From: Candidatus Krumholzibacteriota bacterium
GTDB taxonomy: Bacteria > Krumholzibacteriota > Krumholzibacteriia > Krumholzibacteriales > Krumholzibacteriaceae
Assembly: GCA_030609325.1 (NCBI GenBank)
Contig: JAUWCL010000005.1
Span: forward strand, 1 to 64,000
Length of the DNA: 64,000 bases
Direction of reading: 5' to 3'
Position 1 is the stretch's first letter; every line of letters begins with the position of its first letter. Below are positions 35,159 to 43,198 of the stretch, piece after piece. Below the pieces are notes generated by a model. The model ran no database searches. It worked only from the letters and a program-made list of their open reading frames with translations, and had not been told where the DNA came from. The position numbers and the translations under genes were made by a program.

Positions 35159-37156
35159 ATGGCCGACGGAAAGATCAACATCACGATCAACGGTATCGAG
35201 GCCTCCGTCCAGAAGGGCTCGTATCTCCTTCAGGCGCTCCGCGACAACGGAGTCGCGGTCCCGACGCTCTGCCACCACAAGGACCTCACCCCCTCGGGGA
35301 CGTGCAGGCTCTGCGTAGTCGAGGTCGAGCAGAGGGGAAAGAAGAAGCTCGTCACGTCGTGTAACTTCCCCGTACGCGGGGAGATCGCCGTGGACACCGA
35401 GTCGGAGAGGGTAAAGACCCACCGCAGGGTGCTCGCCGAGATGTACCTCGGCCGATGGCCGAACGTTCCGCTGATCCAGGAGGTCGCGGCGATTTGCGGC
35501 GCCACCGATAAAGAAAAATATCGCAGCGAGCTGACCGACGAGAATCCCAAAGCGTGCATCCTCTGCACCCACTGCGTGCGCGCGTGCGACGAGTTTGTAA
35601 AGGAGAGAATACTCGATTTCGCCGGCCGCGGGATCAAGCGTCACCTGACGATGCCCTTCGGCGAGGTCGATCCTCACTGCATCAACTGCACCTCGTGCGC
35701 GTATGTATGCCCGACCGGGGCGATCGAGATCGTCGACGACATGAACAACCCGGTCAACCCTCAGATGATCCGCGACTTCGGGATGAAGATAAACGCCGAG
35801 ATGGCCACCCTCGACAAAGACCAGTGCAGGATGCGCGAGGTCGGCACGGCGAACATCGTCGACGTGATGGACGCCTACGACCTGCTCCCCGTCCACAACT
35901 ACAAGTTCGGCTCGCATCCCGACACGAAGAACATCGACTCGAAGATCCTCAAAGCGAAGTACTTCACGCAGGACCACCCCGACGGTTGCTGGAAGGGATG
36001 TTCAATGGCGTGCGCCAAGGCCGTAGACGGCTTCGAGCTCAGGACCGGCCCATACAAGGGCGATCGCGTGGTAGTCGACGGTCCCGAGTACGAGACGTCT
36101 GCCGCGGGGGCCAACATGGGCTGCTTCGACGCCGACTTCATCGTCGAGTGGAACTTCTACTGCGACACGTACGGAATCGACACGATCTCGTTCGGCACCT
36201 GCATGGCCTTCGTGATGGAGGCCTTCGAGGCAGGCGTCATAACGACGGAGCACACGGGCGGCAAGGAGCTGAAATTCGGCGCCACCGAAGCGGTGATGGA
36301 GTGCATGCACGAGATCGCCGCAGGCGAGGGCTTCGGTGTCGAGGTCGGCCAGGGCATCCGTTACCTCAAGGAGAAATGGATAAGGGAGCTCGGCGCAGAC
36401 GCCGACTTCCTCCAGGACATCGGGATGGAGGTAAAGGGTCTCGAGTACTCCGAGTACGTCTCGAAGGAGTCGCTCGCCCAGCAGGCCGGCTACACGATGG
36501 CCGTCAAGGGCCCGCAGCACGACGAGGCCTGGCTGATCTTCATGGACATGGTAAACAACCAGATACCCACTTTCGAGGACAAGGCCGACGCCCTCTACTA
36601 CTATCCCCTCTGGAGAACGTGGTTCGGGCTTCACGGCCTGTGCAAGCTGATCTGGAACGACATCGTCCCGCTGAGCAACAAGGACTACGAACCCCAGGTA
36701 GCAGCGAAGGTCCCCGACCATGTCGAGGACTTCTTCCGCTTCTACGAGGGAATGACCGGTGAGCCGCTCGACGAGGAAGGGATGCTCGCCCAGTCGGCCC
36801 GTGTACACAACCTCCAGCGCGTGATGACGAGGATGCTCGGTTACGGCACCCGCAAAGACGACATGCCCCCGTTCAGGGCCGTCGGACCGGTGACGGCCGA
36901 GGAGTACGAGTCGCGCGCCGAGAGGTACGACAAGCAGCTCGAGGAGCTTGCCGGGTTCGACATGAAGGGTAAATCGACAGAGGAGAAGATGAAGGCGATC
37001 CGCGAGTACCGCATGGATCAGTACAACAGGGTCGTCGACGCCGCCTACGACCGCAGGGGCTGGACCCGCAACGGAGTCCCGAAGATCGAGAGGCTCAGGG
37101 AGCTCGGCATCGACATTCCCGAGCTCGTCGAGATAATAAAGGACGACCAGGAATAG
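35159..37156 (+). CDS. NuoG-type Fe-S domain fused to AOR C-terminal catalytic domains
   Basis: A 665-residue fusion, its ATG directly after the stop of the preceding gene. Residues 1-80 are a plant-type [2Fe-2S] domain (Cys38, 49, 52, 68). Next are two [4Fe-4S] sites, CILCTHCVRAC (about 133) and CINCTSCAYVC (about 174), as in NuoG/HoxU. From about 215 onward lie AOR domains 2 and 3: a cluster motif Cys277-x3-Cys281-x3-Cys285 with the fourth ligand Cys495 (GLHGLCKL), the GPEYET block near 308, and YGIDTISFG. Canonical AORs have C-x2-C-x3-C, so the first spacing is one residue longer. The AOR N-terminal domain is missing here and present in the previous gene. Together the two chains would make an NAD(P)-linked, perhaps bifurcating, tungsten aldehyde oxidoreductase. 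Confidence 0.93.
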   Translation: MADGKINITINGIEASVQKGSYLLQALRDNGVAVPTLCHHKDLTPSGTCRLCVVEVEQRGKKKLVTSCNFPVRGEIAVDTESERVKTHRRVLAEMYLGRWPNVPLIQEVAAICGATDKEKYRSELTDENPKACILCTHCVRACDEFVKERILDFAGRGIKRHLTMPFGEVDPHCINCTSCAYVCPTGAIEIVDDMNNPVNPQMIRDFGMKINAEMATLDKDQCRMREVGTANIVDVMDAYDLLPVHNYKFGSHPDTKNIDSKILKAKYFTQDHPDGCWKGCSMACAKAVDGFELRTGPYKGDRVVVDGPEYETSAAGANMGCFDADFIVEWNFYCDTYGIDTISFGTCMAFVMEAFEAGVITTEHTGGKELKFGATEAVMECMHEIAAGEGFGVEVGQGIRYLKEKWIRELGADADFLQDIGMEVKGLEYSEYVSKESLAQQAGYTMAVKGPQHDEAWLIFMDMVNNQIPTFEDKADALYYYPLWRTWFGLHGLCKLIWNDIVPLSNKDYEPQVAAKVPDHVEDFFRFYEGMTGEPLDEEGMLAQSARVHNLQRVMTRMLGYGTRKDDMPPFRAVGPVTAEEYESRAERYDKQLEELAGFDMKGKSTEEKMKAIREYRMDQYNRVVDAAYDRRGWTRNGVPKIERLRELGIDIPELVEIIKDDQE

Positions 37157-37159
37157 ATC

Positions 37160-37789
37160 GTGTATATTCCAGGTATGAAAGGCCGCAATCCGATATTCGA
37201 ACGGAACGTTCCCGGCACGACGGAGAAGCTCCAGAAGGCTACAGTCGGGATCGCCGGCTGTGGCGGTCTCGGCTCGAACGCCGCGGTGGCGCTCGTGCGC
37301 GCCGGCATCGGACGGCTGATCCTCGTCGACCACGATATAGTCGAGGCCTCGAATCTCAACCGCCAGCACTACTTCCAGACCGACATCGGGAAGCCCAAGG
37401 TCGAAGCGCTCGCGGCGCATCTGAAGGCGATCAATCCCGACGTGGAGCTGACCCTTCAGGATGTCGAGCTGACGCCGGAGGCCATTGCGTCGATCTTCGT
37501 GAACGCAGACCTGCTTATCGAGGCGTTCGACAGGGCCGAACTCAAGCACTGGCTGATTCAGGCGTGGTGCCTCGCCTTCCCCGACAAGCCTGTCATCGCG
37601 GCGAGCGGTGTTTCGGGGTGTGGGAATACCGGCGCGATGCGCGTTCACTCCTCGGGCAACATCCATGTATGCGGCGACGAGGAATCGGACATGAGCATGG
37701 GACTCTGCGCGGCGCGTGTGATGATGGCGGCGAGCATGGAGGCAAACGTAGCGATAGAGCTGCTCACATCAGAAGATAAACGGTCATGA
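37160..37789 (+). CDS. ThiF/MoeB-family adenylyltransferase (short form)
   Basis: A 209-residue E1-like enzyme of the short ThiF type. The nucleotide site GCGGLGSNAAVALVRAGIG and NLNRQHYF are intact. It adenylates the C-terminal Gly-Gly of a small sulfur carrier; the carrier gene follows with a four-base overlap. ThiF in thiamine synthesis is the textbook role, but the place after the AOR subunits and the lack of thiamine genes favour tungstopterin dithiolene sulfur supply. GTG at 37160 with AGGAA upstream is the likely start. Confidence 0.85.
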   Translation: MYIPGMKGRNPIFERNVPGTTEKLQKATVGIAGCGGLGSNAAVALVRAGIGRLILVDHDIVEASNLNRQHYFQTDIGKPKVEALAAHLKAINPDVELTLQDVELTPEAIASIFVNADLLIEAFDRAELKHWLIQAWCLAFPDKPVIAASGVSGCGNTGAMRVHSSGNIHVCGDEESDMSMGLCAARVMMAASMEANVAIELLTSEDKRS

Positions 37790-37986
37790 TAATCGTCAAC
37801 AACAGGGACAAGGTCGAATGGCACGAGGGGATGACCGTCCAGGACGTGCTCGACGCGATGGGATACGATTACGCGCTGATAACGGTGACTGTAGAGGGAA
37901 CGCTCGTTCCCGAAGACGACTACGGCACCCAGACCGTACCCGACGGCTCGAATGTCGGACTCTTCCACCTCGCCCACGGCGGCTGA
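37786..37986 (+). CDS. MoaD/ThiS-like sulfur carrier
   Basis: A 66-residue ubiquitin-like protein ending in the functional Gly-Gly (FHLAHGG). The MTVQDVLDAMGYDYALITVTVEG segment fits the MoaD/ThiS beta-grasp fold. It would be activated by the overlapping ThiF-like enzyme and donate sulfur to the pterin. No MoaE partner is in the window. In several bacteria a MoaD-like gene lies beside AOR genes, supporting a dedicated carrier. Confidence 0.87.
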   Translation: MIIVNNRDKVEWHEGMTVQDVLDAMGYDYALITVTVEGTLVPEDDYGTQTVPDGSNVGLFHLAHGG

Positions 37987-38330
37987 GACCTGCTGTCATC
38001 AAGCAGGAGGCCTGAGCCTCGAATAATGCCTCACGAACCGGCTTTTATCAAATAATTCAAATTGTTATGGGATAATTGAGCTGGGGAATTATCGGCAGGA
38101 TATGGTAGGGGCATCGTGGGGGCAGCACCACTATGATGGGAGGCAGATCCTGTCGGATATATGGGGGCATCAGGCATGCTTATTGCTCAATTTCGTGACC
38201 GGATGAGGGAGATCGCTTCAATTTTCAACTAACCTTCAACTAACCTTAGGACACTTTCAAAAATGGGGAAACTCGTGGTATACTTTCTGATGGACAAAAA
38301 GTGCATTCGCATGTATGAAATACCACAACT
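37987..38330. other. gene-free region upstream of the sensor kinase
   Basis: No coding sequence recognised. Base composition falls noticeably after about 38040. Features seen: a small hairpin CCTGCT/AGCAGG (37989-38007) just past the MoaD-like stop, without T run; an 11-base tandem repeat TTCAACTAACC (38224-38234 and 38235-38245); and an inverted repeat GTGGTAT (38275-38281) / ATACCAC (38320-38326) next to the kinase promoter. Confidence 0.55.
38224..38245 (+). repeat. tandem 11-base repeat TTCAACTAACC
   Basis: Two exact adjacent copies, about 90-105 bases upstream of the promoter -35. Possibly a regulator-binding site; otherwise unexplained. Confidence 0.6.
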
Positions 38331-38359
38331 TTGACATTCAACGGACACATCTGTTAAAT
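38331..38359 (+). promoter_or_regulatory. sigma-70-type promoter for the sensor kinase operon
   Basis: TTGACA (38331-38336), a 17-base spacer and TTAAAT (38354-38359) lie about 40 bases before the kinase start. The inverted repeat ending at 38326 abuts the -35. Confidence 0.75.
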
Positions 38360-38398
38360 TGTATTTGATTGTCGCTGGAGGGGAGGAATCGTCCGGAA

Positions 38399-40348
38399 AT
38401 GAAGGTTTCGCTGCTTACAAGGCTGTTGTTGAGTTTTATTATCGTGATCGTCATCAGCGGGACATTTTCTACGGTGGTCGGGGTGAGGATGATAAGCGAC
38501 AGGATCATGAGACAAGCCCAGGATAAGGTCAGGCTGGATCTGAATACCGCACGTATGGAGTACGCTGAATCAATCAAAAACGTGCGGAATGTTGTCCGGT
38601 GCACTTGTATCAGGACCTTTATTAAAGACGCTCTGGCAACCGGAAACGCCGCGATTCTGGCGCGTGAGCTGGAAAGCATCAGACAACGCGAATCAGTGGA
38701 CGTCCTGACATTGACCGACTCGAACGGTAAGGTCCTTCTTAGGGCGCGAAATCCATCGGTCAAAGGCGACAGCCAGGCAGATAATCCGATAATAGCGAAG
38801 GTATTATCAGAGAAACGCGTGGTCGCTTCAACCGAGATCGTTGCAGAAGAGCAGCTTCAGATGGAATCCCAAGACTTGGCTAAACGGGCTCGCATGAGAT
38901 TAATCCCGATCCCGAAGATGAAGCCGACCGAAAATACTGAAGAAACATCGGGAATGATGATCAAGGCCGCGGGACCCATCCTAAGCGATCACGGAGAGCT
39001 GCTGGGGGTGCTTTACGCTGGCAGACTGCTGAACCGGGACAACAGGCTCGTTGATAGTATAAAAGAGACGGTGTACCAGAATGAGGTATATCAGGGGAGA
39101 GAGATAGGCGCCGCAACGATTTTTCAAGGAGATCTCCGTATATCGACGAACATCCAGATGGAGGATGGCAGGCGGGCGATAGGCACTCGTGTTTCAGCGG
39201 AGGTGAACGAATGTGTCCTGAGTGAAGGGAAGCGCTGGATGGAACGGGCCTTCGTCGTGAATGACTGGTATATAACAGCGTACGAACCGATACGGGATGT
39301 ATCCGGAAAGGTCATAGGCATCTTGTACGTCGGGATGCTCGAGCGGAAATTCACCGATATGAGGAGAAACGTTCTATGGGCCTTCGTGGGAATTTCGTTT
39401 GGCGGGATCGTCCTGTCCGTCGTGATATGCTATTTCTTGTCCAGGGCTCTTACAAAACCGGCAGACGACCTGGTCCTCGCCGCACGGCGCTTGGCCGACG
39501 GTGATTTCAAACAACGTGTGCAGCCTGAGGAGTCTATCGTAGAGATCGGACTACTGGGCAGAACGTTCAACATAATGGCTTCTTCGATAGAAGAGAGGGA
39601 CGAGCAACTGCGTCAGCGGGCGGAGAATGAGATCAAGGAGTCAAAGAAACTGGCAATGATAGGCCAGTTGGCCTCCGGTGTCGCTCATGAGATAAACAAC
39701 CCGCTGGGAGGGATTCTGCTCTTCAGCCGGCTGCTTTTACGAAAGGCTCCTGCCGAAGGCACTGAGAGGGAAAACTTAGAACGGATTGCCAGGGAGGCTG
39801 AGCGCTGCCAGAAGATCGTTCGGGGCCTGCTGGAATTCGCCGGCCAGCGAGAACCGAAAACCGAACAGCTCAATTTGAACGATGTTGTTCAAAAGGCGTT
39901 ATGCCTTCTAGAAAACCAGGCGTTGTTCCATAACATCGAAGTAGTCAAACGTCTTCAGCCGGATCTTCCGCCGGTCTTCGCTGACGAGTCCCAGATAGAG
40001 CAGGTATTTGTCAACATCTTGATGAATGCGGCCGAAGCTATGGAGGGAAAGGGCGTTATGACAATCACCACGAGACAGGCCGCTGCGGACGACCGGATTG
40101 AGATCAGCTTCACCGATACCGGCCCCGGGATATCCGAGAAGGACCTTCAGCAACTGTTCGAGCCGTTCTTCACGACCAAGGAAGTAGGACACGGAACGGG
40201 CCTGGGCCTGTCGATCAGCTACGGAATAATCGAAAGACACGGAGGGTCTATGGAAGTCATCAGCAGTCTCGGCGAGGGAAGTACTTTCACCGTATCGCTG
40301 CCGCCGACTTCAAACTGTGCGGCACGACAGACGAGGGAAAATACCTGA
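38399..40348 (+). CDS. Cache-domain sensor histidine kinase (NtrB-class)
   Basis: A 649-residue membrane kinase. Residues about 5-28 are the first membrane helix; about 30-325 an extracytoplasmic double-Cache-like sensor (GVLYAGRLLNRDN, GRRAIGTRV, GKVIGILYVGML); then a second helix (about 335-358), HAMP linker, HisKA with the phospho-acceptor motif GVAHEINNPLGG, and an HATPase domain with NILMNAAEA, DTGPGIS and HGTGLGLS. Its stop overlaps the start of the next gene, an NtrC-type regulator, which is surely its partner. The signal is unknown; Cache domains usually bind small organic molecules, and an aldehyde, acid or amine linked to the AOR pathway is a guess. Confidence 0.93.
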   Translation: MKVSLLTRLLLSFIIVIVISGTFSTVVGVRMISDRIMRQAQDKVRLDLNTARMEYAESIKNVRNVVRCTCIRTFIKDALATGNAAILARELESIRQRESVDVLTLTDSNGKVLLRARNPSVKGDSQADNPIIAKVLSEKRVVASTEIVAEEQLQMESQDLAKRARMRLIPIPKMKPTENTEETSGMMIKAAGPILSDHGELLGVLYAGRLLNRDNRLVDSIKETVYQNEVYQGREIGAATIFQGDLRISTNIQMEDGRRAIGTRVSAEVNECVLSEGKRWMERAFVVNDWYITAYEPIRDVSGKVIGILYVGMLERKFTDMRRNVLWAFVGISFGGIVLSVVICYFLSRALTKPADDLVLAARRLADGDFKQRVQPEESIVEIGLLGRTFNIMASSIEERDEQLRQRAENEIKESKKLAMIGQLASGVAHEINNPLGGILLFSRLLLRKAPAEGTERENLERIAREAERCQKIVRGLLEFAGQREPKTEQLNLNDVVQKALCLLENQALFHNIEVVKRLQPDLPPVFADESQIEQVFVNILMNAAEAMEGKGVMTITTRQAAADDRIEISFTDTGPGISEKDLQQLFEPFFTTKEVGHGTGLGLSISYGIIERHGGSMEVISSLGEGSTFTVSLPPTSNCAARQTRENT

Positions 40349-41697
40349 TGCCCTATTGCGCGAATATCCTGATTGTGGACGATGATGAATCCATGAGGGC
40401 TGGATGTGTTCAGACCTTGACCGAAGAAGGATACAGGGCGCAATCCGTGGATAATGGAAAGCGCGCTCTGGAAGAAATCGATAAAGTATCTTTCGATGTG
40501 ATCATTCTGGATTTGAAAATGCCCGGTATACCCGGAATGGAGGTCCTGAAAAAGATCAAGGAGTCCGACGCGACTTCCATTGTCATCATTATTACCGGTT
40601 ACGGGACGATAGATGTGGCTGTCGAGTCGATGCGGAAGGGGGCATACGACTTCATCACCAAGCCGTTCACCCCGGAAGCGCTTTTAAAGGTTGTAGAGAG
40701 GGCAGTCGACAGCCGCAGGCGGGAGCTCGAGTATTCGCTGGCTGATACCGAGGCGGCGGGTAGCGTTTCCGGAGACAAGATCATCGGGCGTTCACACGTC
40801 ATCATGAAGATCACAGAGCTTATCGAGCAGGTCGCACGCACCGACTCCACGGTGCTGATTTACGGGGAAACAGGTGTCGGCAAGGAGCTCGTTGCGAATA
40901 ACATTCACAACTTGAGCTTGCGCCGGAAAAAGCCTTTCGTGGTGGTGGATTGCGGAACATTGGTCGAAACCCTGTTTGAAAGCGAGATGTTCGGGCATGC
41001 AAAAGGTTCTTTCACGGGGGCTATAGAAACCACGCGGGGAAAATTCGAGCTAGCCAACGGCGGGACGATATTCTTGGATGAAATTACGAACATATCTATC
41101 GGCCTGCAATCCAGGCTGTTACGTGTCATCCAAGAAAAGGAAATCTCGAAGATTGGCAGCCTGGAAAAGATAATAGTCGATGTCCGGATTATATCGGCTA
41201 CCAACAAGGATCTTCCCAAGGAAGTTCGGGAAGGCCGGTTCAGGGAGGATTTGTTCTACAGGCTGAATGTAGTTCCTGTACATCTATTGCCCTTACGGGA
41301 AAGAAAGGAAGACATTCCCATCCTCGCCGAGCATTTCCTGGCCAGGGCGTGCATAAATGAAAAAGCCAAGATACCAAGATTATCCGCCGATGCCGTGCGC
41401 TTCCTGCAAGATTACGGTTGGCCTGGAAACGTAAGGGAACTTAAAAATACGATAGAATATGCGATAGTCACATGTAAGGGTGATACGATCGGCCCCGGAG
41501 ATCTGTCGATCATCGGCAAGGATGGGGCGGATGAATCAAAGGAATTCAAGGAAGGATCACTTGCCCAATCGGAAAAGAAAGAGATAATCCGGACCCTTGA
41601 GCAATTTGACGGGCACAGAGCCAAGACGGCCGAATATCTCGGAATAAATCGAAAGACGCTGCGTGAGAAGATTCGGAAGTATGGAATCGAGATATAG
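40348..41697 (+). CDS. NtrC-family sigma-54-dependent response regulator
   Basis: A 449-residue activator. The receiver domain has the DDDES acidic pocket and phospho-Asp in VIILDLKMPG. The AAA+ domain has Walker A GETGVGKE and a sigma-54 contact loop GSFTGA (usually GAFTGA; Ser at position two). The C-terminal Fis-type HTH is KTAEYLGINRKTLREKIRKYG. It activates sigma-54 promoters after phosphorylation by the preceding kinase. A near-perfect sigma-54 promoter lies 190 bases past its stop, ahead of the diaphorase operon, which is the obvious target. Confidence 0.95.
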   Translation: MPYCANILIVDDDESMRAGCVQTLTEEGYRAQSVDNGKRALEEIDKVSFDVIILDLKMPGIPGMEVLKKIKESDATSIVIIITGYGTIDVAVESMRKGAYDFITKPFTPEALLKVVERAVDSRRRELEYSLADTEAAGSVSGDKIIGRSHVIMKITELIEQVARTDSTVLIYGETGVGKELVANNIHNLSLRRKKPFVVVDCGTLVETLFESEMFGHAKGSFTGAIETTRGKFELANGGTIFLDEITNISIGLQSRLLRVIQEKEISKIGSLEKIIVDVRIISATNKDLPKEVREGRFREDLFYRLNVVPVHLLPLRERKEDIPILAEHFLARACINEKAKIPRLSADAVRFLQDYGWPGNVRELKNTIEYAIVTCKGDTIGPGDLSIIGKDGADESKEFKEGSLAQSEKKEIIRTLEQFDGHRAKTAEYLGINRKTLREKIRKYGIEI

Positions 41698-42067
41698 CGG
41701 CTCGGCCGATAGACCGCCCGTCGAGAATTGTCACAATAATACCCGTCGCCTCTTATGGCGGATACATAAAGTACCGTTCCGGCTGCTATAAACCGACGTG
41801 TTAATTATTGCAGCGGACACGGATCTCAATTTTATCCCTTTGAACAGCACAGCGTTATGGAAAGCAGGTATTGCCCGGCTTGTGAGGGGGCACGCTGTTT
41901 GCTCATATACAAGTTGCACCCCCGTGCGCGGCAAAGGGTTCTCGAAGAGAACCGCTGCGGCTGGGGTCAGGCAGGGTTACACGCCCGGAGCGCCAAGTAC
42001 CGAGGACCGAGGTGATTGAAAGGTGCCTGAAGCTTACTGTCGGCCGGGTCGGAAAGGAGCGCGAACG
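41698..42067 (+). other. regulatory region of the diaphorase operon
   Basis: No gene recognised. It holds an odd-spaced palindrome ATTGTCACAAT (41727-41737), a candidate activator site about 150 bases upstream of the sigma-54 promoter listed separately. The transcript leader would be about 150 bases, with no clear riboswitch. Confidence 0.6.
41888..41903 (+). promoter_or_regulatory. sigma-54 promoter
   Basis: GGCACG-CTGT-TTGCT matches the sigma-54 consensus (T)GGCACG-N4-TTGCW. The invariant GG (41889-41890) and GC (41901-41902) are exactly ten bases apart. It precedes the RR-NuoE gene and follows the gene for a sigma-54 activator. Confidence 0.85.
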
Positions 42068-43198
42068 ATGTATCTCGATGAAAAAGGTGCCGCGGGGGCA
42101 AAGACGGCCGATGTTTTGGTAATAGACGACGAGGAGTCGATGCGCGAGGGCTGCCACCAAACATTGGAAGCGGATGGGTATCGAGCCACTACGGCGCAAG
42201 ATGGTCGAAGAGGCCTGGAACTGATTGAGACGATGCATCCAAAAGTGGTTATCGTTGATCTCAAAATGCCGGGCATTACCGGTATGGAGGTGCTGGCGGA
42301 GATCTCTAAGATCGATCCGACAATCGTGTCGATTGTCATAACCGGCTACGGTTCCGTTGAATCAGCTGTTGAGTCCATGAAGATCGGCGCTTTCGACTAC
42401 ATGACCAAGCCGTTCGGACCCGAGCGCCTGCTGGAGTCCGTCAAGCGGGGAATGAATCTGAACGAGGAACGGAAAGCGGCGGCGCAACCATCCATCTCGC
42501 CAGAAGCGGGAGAAGCGGTCGAGGGGCCGGCCTTGGATCAGCAGACAGTGGCCCTGAAAAGCCTGGAACTGCTCGGACAGTATTATTCGCTCGGTCTGGA
42601 CAAGCGTGATTTTCTCGACGAACTGGTGAATCTGGAGACCGAGGCTAGGTTTCACGCCGAGACTCTGGGCTGGATCAAGGAAAGAGAAAAGATCTTACGC
42701 GAGGTCCTGCAGAACCTCAGAGTAGTCGACGAAGTCATCGCACAGTACGAATACGAAAAAAGTGCCGTCCTTCAGGTCATGCTGGAGGTTCAGAGACGAT
42801 TGAACTGGCTGCCCAGACACGCGCTGAAATGGATTTCCAGGCGGTTGAAGGTTTCTCTCGGCCGTCTCTACAGCATTGCAACCTTTTATGAAGCCCTAAG
42901 CCTCGAACCGTCCGGTGCATATCTGGTCGAAGTCTGTACAGGAACAGCTTGTCACGTGCGCGGGGCGCCCCAGTTGAATGCCACTGTTTCGGCACTTCTC
43001 GGTATTCAACCCGGACAGACGGATTCGAACATGTTGTTCACATTGAAGAACGTCCACTGCTTGGGGTGCTGCGCTCTGGCCCCCGTAATGAAGATCGGTG
43101 AGCAGTACTACAGCAATCCGACAATGAAAAAACTAGAGGGTATCTTCGATTCGCTGAAACGGGAGAAGCAAGATTATGCCAAGGTTGAAGTCGCCTGA
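42068..43198 (+). CDS. response-regulator receiver domain fused to NuoE
   Basis: A 376-residue fusion; the ATG follows AAAGGAG at eight bases. Residues about 14-130 are a CheY-like receiver with Asp20/Asp21, phospho-acceptor Asp64 (VVIVDLKMPG) and the TKPF Lys. A linker and helical segment (about 130-225) follow. Residues about 225-376 are NuoE with [2Fe-2S] ligands in CTGTACHVRG and CLGCCALAP. There is no DNA-binding output, so phosphorylation would act directly on, or be affected by, an NADH-diaphorase subunit. The receiver resembles that of the NtrC-type protein upstream, suggesting the same kinase may phosphorylate both. Start and stop lie within an operon with the NuoF gene, which it overlaps by 23 bases. 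Confidence 0.92.
   Translation: MYLDEKGAAGAKTADVLVIDDEESMREGCHQTLEADGYRATTAQDGRRGLELIETMHPKVVIVDLKMPGITGMEVLAEISKIDPTIVSIVITGYGSVESAVESMKIGAFDYMTKPFGPERLLESVKRGMNLNEERKAAAQPSISPEAGEAVEGPALDQQTVALKSLELLGQYYSLGLDKRDFLDELVNLETEARFHAETLGWIKEREKILREVLQNLRVVDEVIAQYEYEKSAVLQVMLEVQRRLNWLPRHALKWISRRLKVSLGRLYSIATFYEALSLEPSGAYLVEVCTGTACHVRGAPQLNATVSALLGIQPGQTDSNMLFTLKNVHCLGCCALAPVMKIGEQYYSNPTMKKLEGIFDSLKREKQDYAKVEVA

Noticed and set aside
37160-37986. ThiF-like and ThiS-like pair as thiamine synthesis genes
   Set aside because: Possible by sequence, but no thiG/thiC/thiH nearby and both directly follow the AOR genes, so pterin sulfur supply is preferred.
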